Shown piece by piece: positions 25,333 through 34,501 of a stretch of 64,000 nt of DNA. Within the stretch, counting starts at the first letter, position 1; every line of letters begins with the position of its first letter. The notes beneath the pieces were generated by a model. It ran no database searches, had not been told where the DNA came from, and worked only from the letters and a program-made list of their open reading frames with translations. This DNA is from DATJNI01 sp035508275 (GTDB taxonomy: Bacteria; Patescibacteriota; Saccharimonadia; Saccharimonadales; UBA4665), in assembly GCA_035508275.1 (NCBI GenBank), contig DATJNI010000007.1, positions 1-64,000 on the forward strand, given 5' to 3'. Made by a program: the position numbers and the translations under genes.

Positions 25333-28134
25333 TTTCTTTAGATACTGACCAGTGTAGCTCTTAGAGTTTTTGGCGACTGTCTCAGGGGTGCCTTCAGCAA
25401 CTATTAGGCCGCCTGCCTGGCCGCCTTCTGGGCCCATGTCAATAATCCAGTCGGCGTTTTTAATAACGTCCAGGTTGTGCTCTATTACCACCATGCTGTT
25501 GCCAGCATCAACAAGAGCATGAAGCATTTTTAGTAACTTATCGACATCGGCCATATGTAGTCCTGTGGTTGGCTCGTCAAGAATGTAGAGCGTTCGGCCA
25601 GTTGGTCGGCGACTTAGTTCACTGGCTAGCTTTATTCGTTGGGCTTCACCGCCGCTAAGAGTAGTTGCAGATTGACCAAGAGCAATATAGCCTAGTCCGA
25701 CATCAACTAGGGTTTGTAGTTTTTTAGAAATAGCTGGGATGTTTTTAAAGAAATCTAGTGCTTGTTCGCAGGTCATTTCCAGAACATCAGAGATAGTTTT
25801 ACCCTTGAAATGTATTTCTAAAGCTTCTCGGTTATATCTCTTACCATGACAGACTTCACAAACAACATAAACATCAGGCAGGAAGTGCATCTCTATTTTT
25901 ATGATGCCGTCACCAGAACAGTTTTCACAGCGTCCACCCTTAACGTTAAAGCTAAATCTGCCGGCTGAATAGCCACGGATTTTGGCTTCTGGAAGACTGG
26001 CGAATAGTTCTCTTATTGGGGTAAATAGACCGGTGTAGGTGGCTGGGTTTGAACGTGGGGTGCGACCAATAGGTGATTGGTCAATAATTATGGCTTTATC
26101 TAGTTCGTTGATGCCAATTATTTCCTCGTGCTTGCCTGGAACGGTGCTGGCTCGGTGCAACCTAGCTTGTAGTTCTTTAGCCACTATGTCGTTAATTAGA
26201 CTGGACTTACCAGAACCGCTGACACCCGAGACTACTACTAACTTGCCTAAGGGGATGCTTATATCTATATTTTGAAGGTTGTTAGCTTCGGCGCCCTTAA
26301 CAACTAGTTGCTTGCCGTTTCCTTGCCGGCGTTTCTTAGGTACAGCTATCTTTTTATCTCCTTTTAGATACTGCCCGGTTAGGCTGGTTTTGACCTTTTC
26401 GACTGAACCAGGCGTACCTTCGGCAATAATCTTACCACCGTGAATACCGGCACCTGGACCAATATCTATAAGGTGATCAGCACTTCGTATGGTTTCTTCG
26501 TCGTGCTCAACGACAATGACTGTGTTGCCAAGGTCTTTTAGGTTCTTAAGGGTACCGATTAGCCGGGCGTTGTCTTTTTGGTGAAGTCCAATGCTTGGTT
26601 CGTCTAGTACGTAAAGAACGCCCATAAGTCCGGAACCAATTTGAGTAGCCAGTCGTATTCTTTGCGCTTCACCACCACTAAGCGTATTGGCACTTCTAAG
26701 TAGATTCAGATAATTTAAGCCAACGTCATTTAGAAACTTTAGGCGTGCAGATATTTCCTTTAGTACTAGCTCAGCAATCTTTTTGTCTTTCTCATTTAGC
26801 TTTAGGTTATTAAACCAGTTGAGGGCGTCGTCTATAGACAGGGTGCAGATATCCATAATTGAGCTAGAGTTAATTGTAATAGCTAGAACTTCTGGCTTTA
26901 GTCTTAGACCTTTGCAGGCGTGACATGGTTTTTCCTGCATGAACCGCTCTATGTCACGGCGGATAAAGTCGCTCTCAGTTTCTCGGTGGCGGCGTTCTAG
27001 GTTGGTAACTACTCCTTCGTAAGTAGTCTCGAAGCTTCGGCCCATGCCAAGACTAATCCGGTAAGTCTCTTTGCCGCTGCCATACATTATTAGGTTCATC
27101 TGTTCTTTGGTTAGGGCTGAGGTAGGTTCGTGAATGGAGAATTTGTATCTCTCTGCCAGAGCCTGGAGCTTCTTCATGTACCAGTTGTCGACGTTAATAC
27201 GGTTGTATGGCCTTATTGCTCCTTCGGCTATGGTTAGCTTGCCGTTTGGGATTACTAAATCAGGGTCAACTTCTAGACGACTGCCAAGCCCGGTGCAGAC
27301 TGGACAGGCGCCGTGAGGCGAGTTAAAGCTGAAGGTTCTAGGCTCTAGGTCCGGTAAGGTTACTTCTGGGTGGTTGGGGCAGGCGTATTTAATGGAATAG
27401 TTCTTTTCAATCTTTTTGTCTGCATCTAGTACTATAACTTTGCCTTCGCTGACATCGAGTGCTTGCTCTACCGATTGGACTAGACGAGTGCGGCTTTCTG
27501 AGTTATTAACTAAACGGTCAATTACCACGTCGATGTTGTGCCGGTAAGCTTTGTCTAGTTCAGGAAATTCATCTAGTGAATAAACAATGCCATCGACTCT
27601 AACTCTGGCAAAACCAGCCCTGAGATACTGTTCAGGAATGTGCTCAAAGGCTCCTTTTTTATCTAGAACAATTGGGGACAGTATCATGACTCGCTGGTCC
27701 TTAAAGTCCTTTATTATCTGCTCAATAATATTCTCTGAGGTTTGTTTCAGGACCGGAACGTTGTCTATTGGGCAGTGCGGAATGCCGATTCTAGCAAATA
27801 ACAGTCTCATGTAGTCATAGATTTCAGTAACTGTTGCGACTGTTGAGCGCGGGTTTCTAGATGTAGATTTTTGGTCGATGGAAATAGCTGGAGACAAACC
27901 ATCTATTTGATCAACGTCTGGTTTTTCCATGAGTCCAAGGAATTGACGGGCATAGGAGCTTAGCGATTCGACGTACCTTCTCTGCCCTTCAGCGTAGATA
28001 GTATCAAAAGCCAAAGAAGATTTACCGGAACCACTGAGTCCGGTAATGACGATGAGCTTGTCTCTAGGAATAACCACATCTATGTTCTTTAGATTGTGTT
28101 CCCTTGCTCCTTTAACTACGATTTTGTCAGACAT
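25324..28134 (-). CDS. uvrA: UvrABC excinuclease subunit A
   Basis: UvrA is the ATPase damage sensor of nucleotide excision repair. The 936 residues contain two ABC modules: Walker A GLSGSGKSS near residue 33 and GVSGSGKSS near 640, two signature LSGGEAQRI motifs and Walker B stretches. Cys-rich zinc modules are visible (CPVCTG, CHACKG; CENCSGDG with CEVCHG). Length is normal. Start ATG at 28134 with a TATAAT about 30 bases upstream. Together with uvrC and uvrD in the same window, most of the excision pathway is present (no uvrB seen here). Confidence 0.98.
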   Translation of the reverse strand: MSDKIVVKGAREHNLKNIDVVIPRDKLIVITGLSGSGKSSLAFDTIYAEGQRRYVESLSSYARQFLGLMEKPDVDQIDGLSPAISIDQKSTSRNPRSTVATVTEIYDYMRLLFARIGIPHCPIDNVPVLKQTSENIIEQIIKDFKDQRVMILSPIVLDKKGAFEHIPEQYLRAGFARVRVDGIVYSLDEFPELDKAYRHNIDVVIDRLVNNSESRTRLVQSVEQALDVSEGKVIVLDADKKIEKNYSIKYACPNHPEVTLPDLEPRTFSFNSPHGACPVCTGLGSRLEVDPDLVIPNGKLTIAEGAIRPYNRINVDNWYMKKLQALAERYKFSIHEPTSALTKEQMNLIMYGSGKETYRISLGMGRSFETTYEGVVTNLERRHRETESDFIRRDIERFMQEKPCHACKGLRLKPEVLAITINSSSIMDICTLSIDDALNWFNNLKLNEKDKKIAELVLKEISARLKFLNDVGLNYLNLLRSANTLSGGEAQRIRLATQIGSGLMGVLYVLDEPSIGLHQKDNARLIGTLKNLKDLGNTVIVVEHDEETIRSADHLIDIGPGAGIHGGKIIAEGTPGSVEKVKTSLTGQYLKGDKKIAVPKKRRQGNGKQLVVKGAEANNLQNIDISIPLGKLVVVSGVSGSGKSSLINDIVAKELQARLHRASTVPGKHEEIIGINELDKAIIIDQSPIGRTPRSNPATYTGLFTPIRELFASLPEAKIRGYSAGRFSFNVKGGRCENCSGDGIIKIEMHFLPDVYVVCEVCHGKRYNREALEIHFKGKTISDVLEMTCEQALDFFKNIPAISKKLQTLVDVGLGYIALGQSATTLSGGEAQRIKLASELSRRPTGRTLYILDEPTTGLHMADVDKLLKMLHALVDAGNSMVVIEHNLDVIKNADWIIDMGPEGGQAGGLIVAEGTPETVAKNSKSYTGQYLKKLV

Positions 28135-28233
28135 GCCTTAATTACCCCTGAATTTAGGGTTGTCATTATACACTGAAATTAAGATTTTATCTAGTGTCTA
28201 AGGAGATCTATTCAAGTAACCAGGGCGTGTATC

Positions 28234-28995
28234 TTAGGCTGTGATAGGTAGACGATTGATCGAGGTGGCAAGTCCACCTATAGACAAGGCAACTTCGGGT
28301 GGCCCTAAGACTACCTCACTCAAGCCTATGCTGGATAGGGCTTTTTCAAGCCTGTGTATTCCGTGTCTGTTTGCTTCTTCGCCAACGACTACCAGGGGTA
28401 GAAATGAAGACTCGGTTGGTGTATGTTCACTTGTTCCGTGTAAGCCTCGTCCGTGCATGACCTCTTCCATGGTTCGTTGCGCTAAAATTTGTTCGTTTAA
28501 TAGAGCTTCACTTAGATCAGTCGGGTACACGCCTAGGAAATTATGCCCACCAGACTGAGTTGATGCGCCTGGTACTCTTTCTGTACCAACCGACCCAAGT
28601 CCAACCCTGACTCTGTCGTCTATATCGCTTGGGTCACCTAGTCTATCCACTAGCAACTTAGCCATACGGACCATTAGCTTGCCTCTTTTATGGGCACCTA
28701 ACTTATCCAGGCCATGTATGTTGTCCGGGTCAGCCTCATGTGCCTCAACTAGAGCGTATTCATGTACCGGTCGGACGCCTTTGTTACTTTTACCATGGAA
28801 TGTCTGCCTGACTATGCGTGGCATTAGTTCAGACAAACTCTGACCTCTAGATGTAGCGATAACTGGTCTGATCACCATTAGCGTAGGAGCATGGTGTTCT
28901 GTACCCCGTTCTCGTCTTTGCCTTATTGGACTTCTTGGTCCCCTATACCTACTAGATTGTCTAGCGTGACTACCTCTTGCGCTTTCGTGTCTCAT
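28234..28995 (-). CDS. Hypothetical basic protein
   Basis: I recognise no family. The first ~35 of 253 residues are Arg/Ser/His-rich and probably disordered or nucleic-acid binding. The rest appears to be alpha/beta, with hydrophobic strands at the C-terminus (FLPLVVVGEEA, VVLGPPEVALSIGGL). No membrane helix. AGGAGAGG seven bases before the ATG makes the start secure and argues for a real gene. The 195-base gap before the divergent gene at 29191 holds both promoters. Confidence 0.55.
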   Translation of the reverse strand: MRHESARGSHARQSSRYRGPRSPIRQRRERGTEHHAPTLMVIRPVIATSRGQSLSELMPRIVRQTFHGKSNKGVRPVHEYALVEAHEADPDNIHGLDKLGAHKRGKLMVRMAKLLVDRLGDPSDIDDRVRVGLGSVGTERVPGASTQSGGHNFLGVYPTDLSEALLNEQILAQRTMEEVMHGRGLHGTSEHTPTESSFLPLVVVGEEANRHGIHRLEKALSSIGLSEVVLGPPEVALSIGGLATSINRLPITA

Positions 28996-29126
28996 AAAAT
29001 CCTCTCCTATCCTTTGTTTTAACTCCGAATAAGTACAAATAATACACCCATCTTTATTGAAATACTAGATTTGATTTTTAAGCAACTTAAGTACCCCTAG
29101 TTAAACATAAGTCTTATACAATATTA

Positions 29127-29155
29127 TTGACTATCCTCATATCTAGTTGTATAAT
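29127..29155 (+). promoter_or_regulatory. Sigma-70-type promoter for the 69-aa membrane protein
   Basis: TTGACT at 29127-29132, exactly 17 bases, TATAAT at 29150-29155. A ~30-base leader follows with AAGGGG six bases before the ATG at 29191. This is a conventional leadered promoter, in contrast with the leaderless ones. Confidence 0.8.
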
Positions 29156-29190
29156 GCAGATAAAGTAAACAAAATCTTAAGGGGCACCTA

Positions 29191-29400
29191 ATGTACAACT
29201 TTATAGTCGGCGGCTATTTGCCGGGGACTGGTATCCAGATTTCATTTCAGTTATACGTGGCTTTTCTGACGATTGCCATCGGTGGTGGAGCTATTGCCTG
29301 GATTGAGTACCAAGAAAGAGTTGTTAAGCCTAACTTAAGCCACAAGTCCAATTTGGATGCTAGTGCGCTGCACTCTCGCCTTCAAGTTCTTGGGCTATAG
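29191..29400 (+). CDS. Small membrane protein
   Basis: The 69 residues have one clear helix (about 20-38) after a Gly-rich N-terminus and a polar tail. No family recognised. The strong promoter and a good ribosome site support a real, well-expressed gene. Its last 41 bases overlap the 3' end of the convergent exonuclease I gene, an unusually deep overlap. Confidence 0.65.
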   Translation: MYNFIVGGYLPGTGIQISFQLYVAFLTIAIGGGAIAWIEYQERVVKPNLSHKSNLDASALHSRLQVLGL

Positions 29401-30802
29401 ACTGGCCATATAACTCTAGCTCTTCGAGCAAGTATTCTTTATCTTTTGATTTAACGGTCTGTCTTAGCTGACTAATCTTATTAAAATATTGCTCTAGTTT
29501 TGAGTTTTTTCCGCTCAGTTTAGCTTCTAAATACTGTTGCCAGGCTTGGTTTTCGCTAGAACTAAGCTTTTTCGGATAATTTCTGGCTTTATATATGGGG
29601 ATGAGTGAATTTAGTCTTTTGTCTTGAAAACGAACATCGGTAACATTTATGTCTGGGCCTAGTTTTCTAGCATTCACTAGCTTAGACGAATCTACATTGT
29701 TAATAAATCCGGAGTAGAGCTGCTGATCAAAAGGTAGGTCTAGACTAGTCTGGTTAGTTTCTCGGGCTTTATCCATTTTCTCGGTAGCACGTAGCATTTT
29801 TAACGTGAATTCTTTTTTGTTTTTTTCAAGTACTGCCAGGTTTTTCTTGACACTGTCCATGTCGAGCGAGAGATGCTTAGTTATTTGCTCGGAGTTAATA
29901 ACACTTAAAGGTGCGATAGCTGGGACTCGGTTATATCTCAAGCTTTTTACAGGCAGTCTTGGCTCAGTGCGATCTTCGCGGTATTGCCAGGCTTCTATTA
30001 ATTCGTCCTCGCTCATCTTTAGGTAATCACTTGGATCATGCCTTAGGTCATAAACTAGGGCACTGGAGTCTGAGGTAGTGCCGAGGAAAGCTACAACGCT
30101 TGTATGTAAGTACTCGCTAGGGTAATGGCTCGAGCAGTAAACAAATGGGCTCTCATGCTCAACAAAGTTTTTAACAGCAGACTTGCTTCTTAGACCCAAG
30201 AGAAAGTCGAATATTTTTGGCTGATTGGATTTAATTAATTTGGCTACAGAAACAGTTGCTTTTACGTCGCTCATAGCATCATGGGCACTTGAATGAGCTA
30301 GCTTGTTGGCTTTAGTCAGATTTTCTAGTTGGTTGTTGGGCTTACCATCCTTAATCGGCCAGCTGATCCCTTCTGGTCTTAGGGCTCTGGTCATTCGTAC
30401 GACGTCAAGTAGATCCCAGCGAGAGCAATTGTTCTGCCAAGCCCAGGCGTAAGGATCGTAGAAATTGCGAAAGTTAATAAAGCGCATAAACTCGTCGTCA
30501 AAGCGAATGTTATTAAAGCCAACGAAGATGGTGTCTGGTTTAACAGCTTTTGAATAGAATTCTTTTAGGAACTCGGCTTCGTTTAGACCAGATTCAAGGG
30601 TCTTTTGTGGTGTTATGCCGGTTATTAGTACTGCGCCGGGCTCTGGAAGCATGTCTTTAGGTAAACTAATTAGTTCGTTTATTTCATCGCCTAAGGGCTT
30701 TAAGTTAAGATCGGTACGCAAACCTGCAAACTGCATAATAGCATCGGAGCGAGGGTAAAAACCCGACGTCTCTAGATCGTAAAAGTAAAAAGTCGAGGGC
30801 AT
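29360..30802 (-). CDS. sbcB: Exodeoxyribonuclease I (SbcB-like)
   Basis: ExoI degrades single-stranded DNA 3' to 5' and acts in recombination and mismatch repair. The 480-residue protein has the DEDDh exonuclease motifs: D9 and E11 in DLETSG, FNNIRFDDEF, and HDAMSDVKAT near residue 185. The SH3-like and C-terminal helical parts typical of ExoI follow. Length matches the family. SbcB is mostly proteobacterial, so its presence in this lineage is notable. A weak GGTGG precedes the ATG. Its 3' end overlaps the convergent small membrane gene by 41 bases. Confidence 0.92.
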   Translation of the reverse strand: MPSTFYFYDLETSGFYPRSDAIMQFAGLRTDLNLKPLGDEINELISLPKDMLPEPGAVLITGITPQKTLESGLNEAEFLKEFYSKAVKPDTIFVGFNNIRFDDEFMRFINFRNFYDPYAWAWQNNCSRWDLLDVVRMTRALRPEGISWPIKDGKPNNQLENLTKANKLAHSSAHDAMSDVKATVSVAKLIKSNQPKIFDFLLGLRSKSAVKNFVEHESPFVYCSSHYPSEYLHTSVVAFLGTTSDSSALVYDLRHDPSDYLKMSEDELIEAWQYREDRTEPRLPVKSLRYNRVPAIAPLSVINSEQITKHLSLDMDSVKKNLAVLEKNKKEFTLKMLRATEKMDKARETNQTSLDLPFDQQLYSGFINNVDSSKLVNARKLGPDINVTDVRFQDKRLNSLIPIYKARNYPKKLSSSENQAWQQYLEAKLSGKNSKLEQYFNKISQLRQTVKSKDKEYLLEELELYGQSIAQELEGESAAH

Positions 30803-30846
30803 AATTTCTTAATATTACCACCACTAAGATTAAATAATTCTTAAAT

Positions 30847-32127
30847 TTAGTATTTAAATGTATTGCTCGGATCTACGCCAATCTGGACCTTGTCGCCAGC
30901 TTGGACTTTCTTGCGTCTTAGCTCATGCATGATACCTAGCCTACGCATAATATCTTTTAGCCTATTTAGTCCTTGTTCGTTATTAAAGTCGGTTCTTCTG
31001 GCAAAGCGCTCGATACTGTCGCCCCGGATAATATATACGTCTTTGTCCTTTGTTAACTTCCAAGCGTCCTTAGTGTCGGTAATTTTTAAGACGACTAGCT
31101 CTTCTTCTGGCTTTCTAGCTGGTTTCTTGGCGTTAGCCTTACTAACTAAATCCTTAAGAGTGTAGAGCAGATCATTAATGCCCTGGCCGCTGGCAGAAGA
31201 TATTGGCTCAATTCGTGTACCCTTTTTAGCTACCTTTTTAAGGCTGGCTATTTCGTCATCAATTATTTCGCTATCCAGTCCCTCAATTTTTGTGAGAGAA
31301 ATGACTTCGGTTTTTTTGGCCAGTTTAGGACTGTAGGCAATGAGTTCATCCCTAACTGTTTGATAAGACTTGGCCACGTCGTCACTATAGGCATCAATGA
31401 GGTGAAGAACTACTTTGGTACGCTCAATGTGACGGAGAAAGTCGTGGCCTAGACCCTTGCCCTCGGCAGCTCCGGAGATTAGTCCTGGTATGTCGGCTAT
31501 GAGGAGAGAGCTGGATTTGTCGATGTCAGCTACGCCTAGGTTTGGGGTTAGGGTAGTGAAGGGGTAGTTGGCAATTTCTGGGGAAGCGTTAGAGACTCTG
31601 GCTAAGAAGGTGGACTTGCCGGCATTGGGTAGTCCGACTAGAGCAACGTCGGCTATCATCTTTATTTCTAGTTTTAGAGTTTTTGCCTCCCCTGGCTCGC
31701 CTTTTTCGGCAAAATTGGGAGCTTGACGGGTTGAGGAAACAAAGTGGGCATTACCGAAACCGCCGTTACCGCCTCTTAAAACTGTTTCGACCTGGCCATC
31801 TTTGGTGAGATCAGCTAGAACTTGATCGCTTTCATCGCTAACAACTGTGCCAACCGGAACGTCTACTATTAAGTCTTGGCCGGTCTTACCGTGTTTGCGG
31901 CGTCTGTCTCCGGGTTGGCCATCTTCAGCTCTTATTTCCTTCTGGTAGCGAAAGGTAGTTAGGGTGTCTTGATTGCGGCTGGCTCTAAAAATGATGTCGC
32001 CGCCATGACCGCCATCACCGCCATCGGGTCCTCCTTTGGCAACAAAGATCTCACGGCGAAAGCTCATCTTGCCGTCACCGCCTCTGCCAGCTTTGGCAGA
32101 TATTTCTACATTATCTACAAAGTTCAT
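30847..32127 (-). CDS. obg: GTPase Obg/CgtA
   Basis: Obg is an essential GTPase tied to 50S assembly and stress. Its 426 residues show the glycine-rich N-terminal Obg fold (GRGGDGKMSFRREIFVAKGG, PDGGDGGHGG), then the G domain with G1 GLPNAGKS near residue 166, the switch with TTLTPNLG and G3 DIPG, and a C-terminal OCT-like domain. It starts three bases after the LysM-CHAP stop, so it is the last gene of the envelope operon running leftward from about 38 kb. Confidence 0.97.
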   Translation of the reverse strand: MNFVDNVEISAKAGRGGDGKMSFRREIFVAKGGPDGGDGGHGGDIIFRASRNQDTLTTFRYQKEIRAEDGQPGDRRRKHGKTGQDLIVDVPVGTVVSDESDQVLADLTKDGQVETVLRGGNGGFGNAHFVSSTRQAPNFAEKGEPGEAKTLKLEIKMIADVALVGLPNAGKSTFLARVSNASPEIANYPFTTLTPNLGVADIDKSSSLLIADIPGLISGAAEGKGLGHDFLRHIERTKVVLHLIDAYSDDVAKSYQTVRDELIAYSPKLAKKTEVISLTKIEGLDSEIIDDEIASLKKVAKKGTRIEPISSASGQGINDLLYTLKDLVSKANAKKPARKPEEELVVLKITDTKDAWKLTKDKDVYIIRGDSIERFARRTDFNNEQGLNRLKDIMRRLGIMHELRRKKVQAGDKVQIGVDPSNTFKY

Positions 32128-32130
32128 TGG

Positions 32131-33276
32131 CTAGTGGGTTATAAAGTGTACAAAAGTTGATGCCGGTATCCAGCCGCTATAGCCCACCCTATCCCAGCCG
32201 GCAATGCCGTTCATGTCTCTAATCTCTATCTCTTGACCATCAGGCGATACAGCGTCAACAATAGCTACGTGGCCTTCACCTCCGGCTGCGTAAGGAGTTT
32301 GAGCGATTGCGCCAACTGTTGGCGTAGTAGAGACGTCCCAACCACTAAGAGCCGCATAGTAGGCCCAGGTAGCAGCGTTGCCCCAGTTGCTAGGTACTGG
32401 TATCTGTGTCGCCACATACCAAGTACAGTAACCAAAGTCATAACCGTTAGAACCATATATTGGTCCGTTGCCCCAAGGGAAGCTGGTAGAACTAACTGAA
32501 CCGGTGCCGTTATCTATATCGCTGCCAGTGAATACCGTTGCGCCCATAGTTCCGCCAGGAATAATTATCTGCTCGCCAGGAGTTAAGCCGCTAATTTCAG
32601 CGTTGTTATACTCAACGATTGATTGGGCATTTGAATGAAACCTGGAAGCCAGACTGGCTGGTGTATCGCCGGCTTGCACTGTGTAGACTACGCCGTTAAC
32701 TGGTGGGATGAGAAGTTTCTCTCCCGGAGATAAGCTGTTAGAGCTAAGGCCGTTTGACCACTGAATGCTTTGAGCGCTCAGACCAAACTTGGCAGCAACG
32801 CTGGCGACTGTATCACCGGCTTGGGTAATATATGTATTAATGTCGGCATTGGTTTTTAGGGCTGTGTCGACAATTTCTGGTTTCTGGACAACGTTAGAGT
32901 TAATCTCGGCTATAGCCTCTTCGGCAGACACTGACTGGGCTTGGTTAGTAACAGCCGTAGCTTCCGGTAGGTTGTCTAGATCAGCTACTGTTTGGGCAAT
33001 TGAGGCTGAGGATACTTGGTCAAGAGGGTTAGCGGCGGCTGTCTGGGTCGTGCTATTTAAAGTAAAGGAATTAGCAGAGGTGGTCTTGGTGTTACTAAAG
33101 ATGAAGAAGAAGGCTACTAGGACTATGACTAGACCAGCCGCTATCAGGCCTACCCGGGTTAGGGGTGTCTTTTTAGAACGCTTGTTAGCTTGAACTAGCT
33201 TGTCTCTGTACTGCGAGGACCTGGCAACCAGGGCAGCCTGCAATCGTTCAGCATAAATTGTAGAGTTTGTACTAAT
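32131..33276 (-). CDS. Secreted LysM-LysM-CHAP peptidoglycan hydrolase
   Basis: The protein has a short basic N-terminus, one anchor helix, two LysM repeats (each with the YITQAGDTVASVAAKFG or YTVQAGDTPASLASRF pattern) and a C-terminal CHAP amidase/endopeptidase domain with its catalytic Cys in GYCTWYVATQ and His in GHVAIVDAV. It would cleave peptide bonds in murein. Start: the only usual start codon in frame is a TTG at 33241-33243 with no ribosome site. Eleven codons upstream an ATT at 33274-33276 has GAGGAG (33282-33287) at five bases. I chose the ATT, giving 381 residues; this is unusual and less sure than the gene itself. The ATT overlaps the stop of a frameshifted small ORF. Obg follows. 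Confidence 0.85.
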   Translation of the reverse strand: MSTNSTIYAERLQAALVARSSQYRDKLVQANKRSKKTPLTRVGLIAAGLVIVLVAFFFIFSNTKTTSANSFTLNSTTQTAAANPLDQVSSASIAQTVADLDNLPEATAVTNQAQSVSAEEAIAEINSNVVQKPEIVDTALKTNADINTYITQAGDTVASVAAKFGLSAQSIQWSNGLSSNSLSPGEKLLIPPVNGVVYTVQAGDTPASLASRFHSNAQSIVEYNNAEISGLTPGEQIIIPGGTMGATVFTGSDIDNGTGSVSSTSFPWGNGPIYGSNGYDFGYCTWYVATQIPVPSNWGNAATWAYYAALSGWDVSTTPTVGAIAQTPYAAGGEGHVAIVDAVSPDGQEIEIRDMNGIAGWDRVGYSGWIPASTFVHFITH

Positions 33277-33409
33277 ACAAGCTCCTCACTTTATTTCTTA
33301 ATGCTTTCTTAGGATTTTGAAGTTCACGATTAGCTTTATTTCCAATAATGCTTTTAAAGGATCCGCGGGTTTTCTGGCTCACACCAAAATAGTTATGCTT
33401 GACGAGCAT
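33273..33409 (-). pseudogene. Possible 45-residue small gene with a +1 frameshift at a TTTTAAAA run
   Basis: An ATG at 33409 opens 18 codons that end in TTT-TAA. If one T is skipped, the frame continues for about 27 more codons to a TAG at 33273-33275. The product would be basic (many Lys, Arg, Asn). The stop overlaps the ATT start of the LysM-CHAP gene as ATTAG. TACAAT lies ten bases before the ATG. It could be an indel in sequence or assembly, a decayed gene, or a real +1 recoding site (slippery TTT before a stop, as in RF2). No homology is known to me. Confidence 0.35.
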
Positions 33410-33419
33410 TACGCAGCTA

Positions 33420-33448
33420 ATTGTAGCAAATGACGCAATGTTTTTGAA
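33420..33448 (-). promoter_or_regulatory. Promoter ahead of the LysM-CHAP gene
   Basis: TTCAAA at 33443-33448, a 17-base spacer, TACAAT at 33420-33425, reading leftward just past the mltG stop. It gives LysM-CHAP-obg an independent promoter with a ~135-base leader that holds the small frameshifted ORF. Confidence 0.5.
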
Positions 33449-33451
33449 GGG

Positions 33452-34501
33452 TTACTGGCTGCAGAGCTTATGGCAATATTGAGCGGTTTGAGCTGCGTGG
33501 GTTGCTAGCGTAGTGGAATAATATGTTACGCCGTTGTCCCCAGTTACGAAGTACAGCCAATCGGTGTTAGCTGGATGAGTAGTAGCGTAGAGCGAAGAGC
33601 TGTCTATAGTACTTATGGGTGTAGGTGGTAGACCTGTGTTAATTAGGGTGTTGTACGGTGAATTGTAGCTTAAGCTGGGTGGCTGACCGGCGACAATAGC
33701 GCCGTAGTCGGCGGTAACATCGGAGCCCAGAGGCATACCGGCTTTTAGTCTACTTAGAAATACTTGGGCGACCTGGGTTTGATCAGAGGGTTTACTAACT
33801 TCCTGTAGCACGATTGAGGTTAGTGTCAGGCCTTGGTAAGTACTTAGTCCTTCACTAGCAAATTCGGCCTGTACTTGAGGAGTAAGATGCTGGCCCATTT
33901 CCGTTAGCGACTCACGGATTATTTGCTCAGGCGTAGTGGTTGAGTCTTTTTGGAAGGAGTCTGGCCAAAGTAGACCCTCTAGGGTGTTAACATTAGCTGG
34001 TTTAAAGGCTAGCACCGGAAGACCGCTATATTGGGCTGGGTTCAAAGCAGCGTCAACGCTAGAAGTCGAAAAGCCACTATTAATTAGTCTAGTTCTGACT
34101 TGGTCGATTCTGTCGCCTGGAATAATTGTTACTAATTTTGAGGCTACCTTGCCCTGGCTAAGAGCCGAGACTATCTCAGGCGTTGTCTGGCTAGGTGAAA
34201 CGTTGTAGGTGCCCGCCTGGAGATCGGAGGCAGACTCATGAGCGTGAACGTAAAGATCAAAAGCCCAGGCACTTCGGATTAACTGATTGGCTTGGAGTTG
34301 GGAAGCAATCTGTGTAATGGAACTACCAGAGTTGACCGTGACTAGCTGGGTAGCCTGATCCTGGTTGACTGGTTTAAGGTCGTTAGTATATTTAATGTTG
34401 GCCCAGACAGTGCCAATTAGTATTAAAGCCAGAACAGTAAATAGGATGGTCCAAATTCTGCTGGGGACCCGTTTTCGTCTAGAATTCTTCTTATATTTCA
34501 T
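33452..34501 (-). CDS. mltG: Endolytic murein transglycosylase MltG (YceG-like)
   Basis: MltG cleaves nascent glycan strands and sets their length at the membrane. The 349 residues comprise a basic N-terminus, one helix (about 17-36), a LysM-like segment (SGSSITQIASQL) and the YceG catalytic domain with EGLLWPDSF near 175-183 and SIVLQE with the likely catalytic Glu at 234. The common bacterial motif is SIVEKE; here the first Glu is Leu and only the second is kept, and which one is catalytic should be verified. The ruvX and mltG reading frames overlap by 11 bases, so the two are coupled. Confidence 0.92.
   Translation of the reverse strand: MKYKKNSRRKRVPSRIWTILFTVLALILIGTVWANIKYTNDLKPVNQDQATQLVTVNSGSSITQIASQLQANQLIRSAWAFDLYVHAHESASDLQAGTYNVSPSQTTPEIVSALSQGKVASKLVTIIPGDRIDQVRTRLINSGFSTSSVDAALNPAQYSGLPVLAFKPANVNTLEGLLWPDSFQKDSTTTPEQIIRESLTEMGQHLTPQVQAEFASEGLSTYQGLTLTSIVLQEVSKPSDQTQVAQVFLSRLKAGMPLGSDVTADYGAIVAGQPPSLSYNSPYNTLINTGLPPTPISTIDSSSLYATTHPANTDWLYFVTGDNGVTYYSTTLATHAAQTAQYCHKLCSQ

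Noticed and set aside
33277..33420. Riboswitch (for example a c-di-AMP type) before the LysM-CHAP gene
   Set aside because: Position suits it, but I could not find the conserved core motifs; the region reads better as a frameshifted small ORF.
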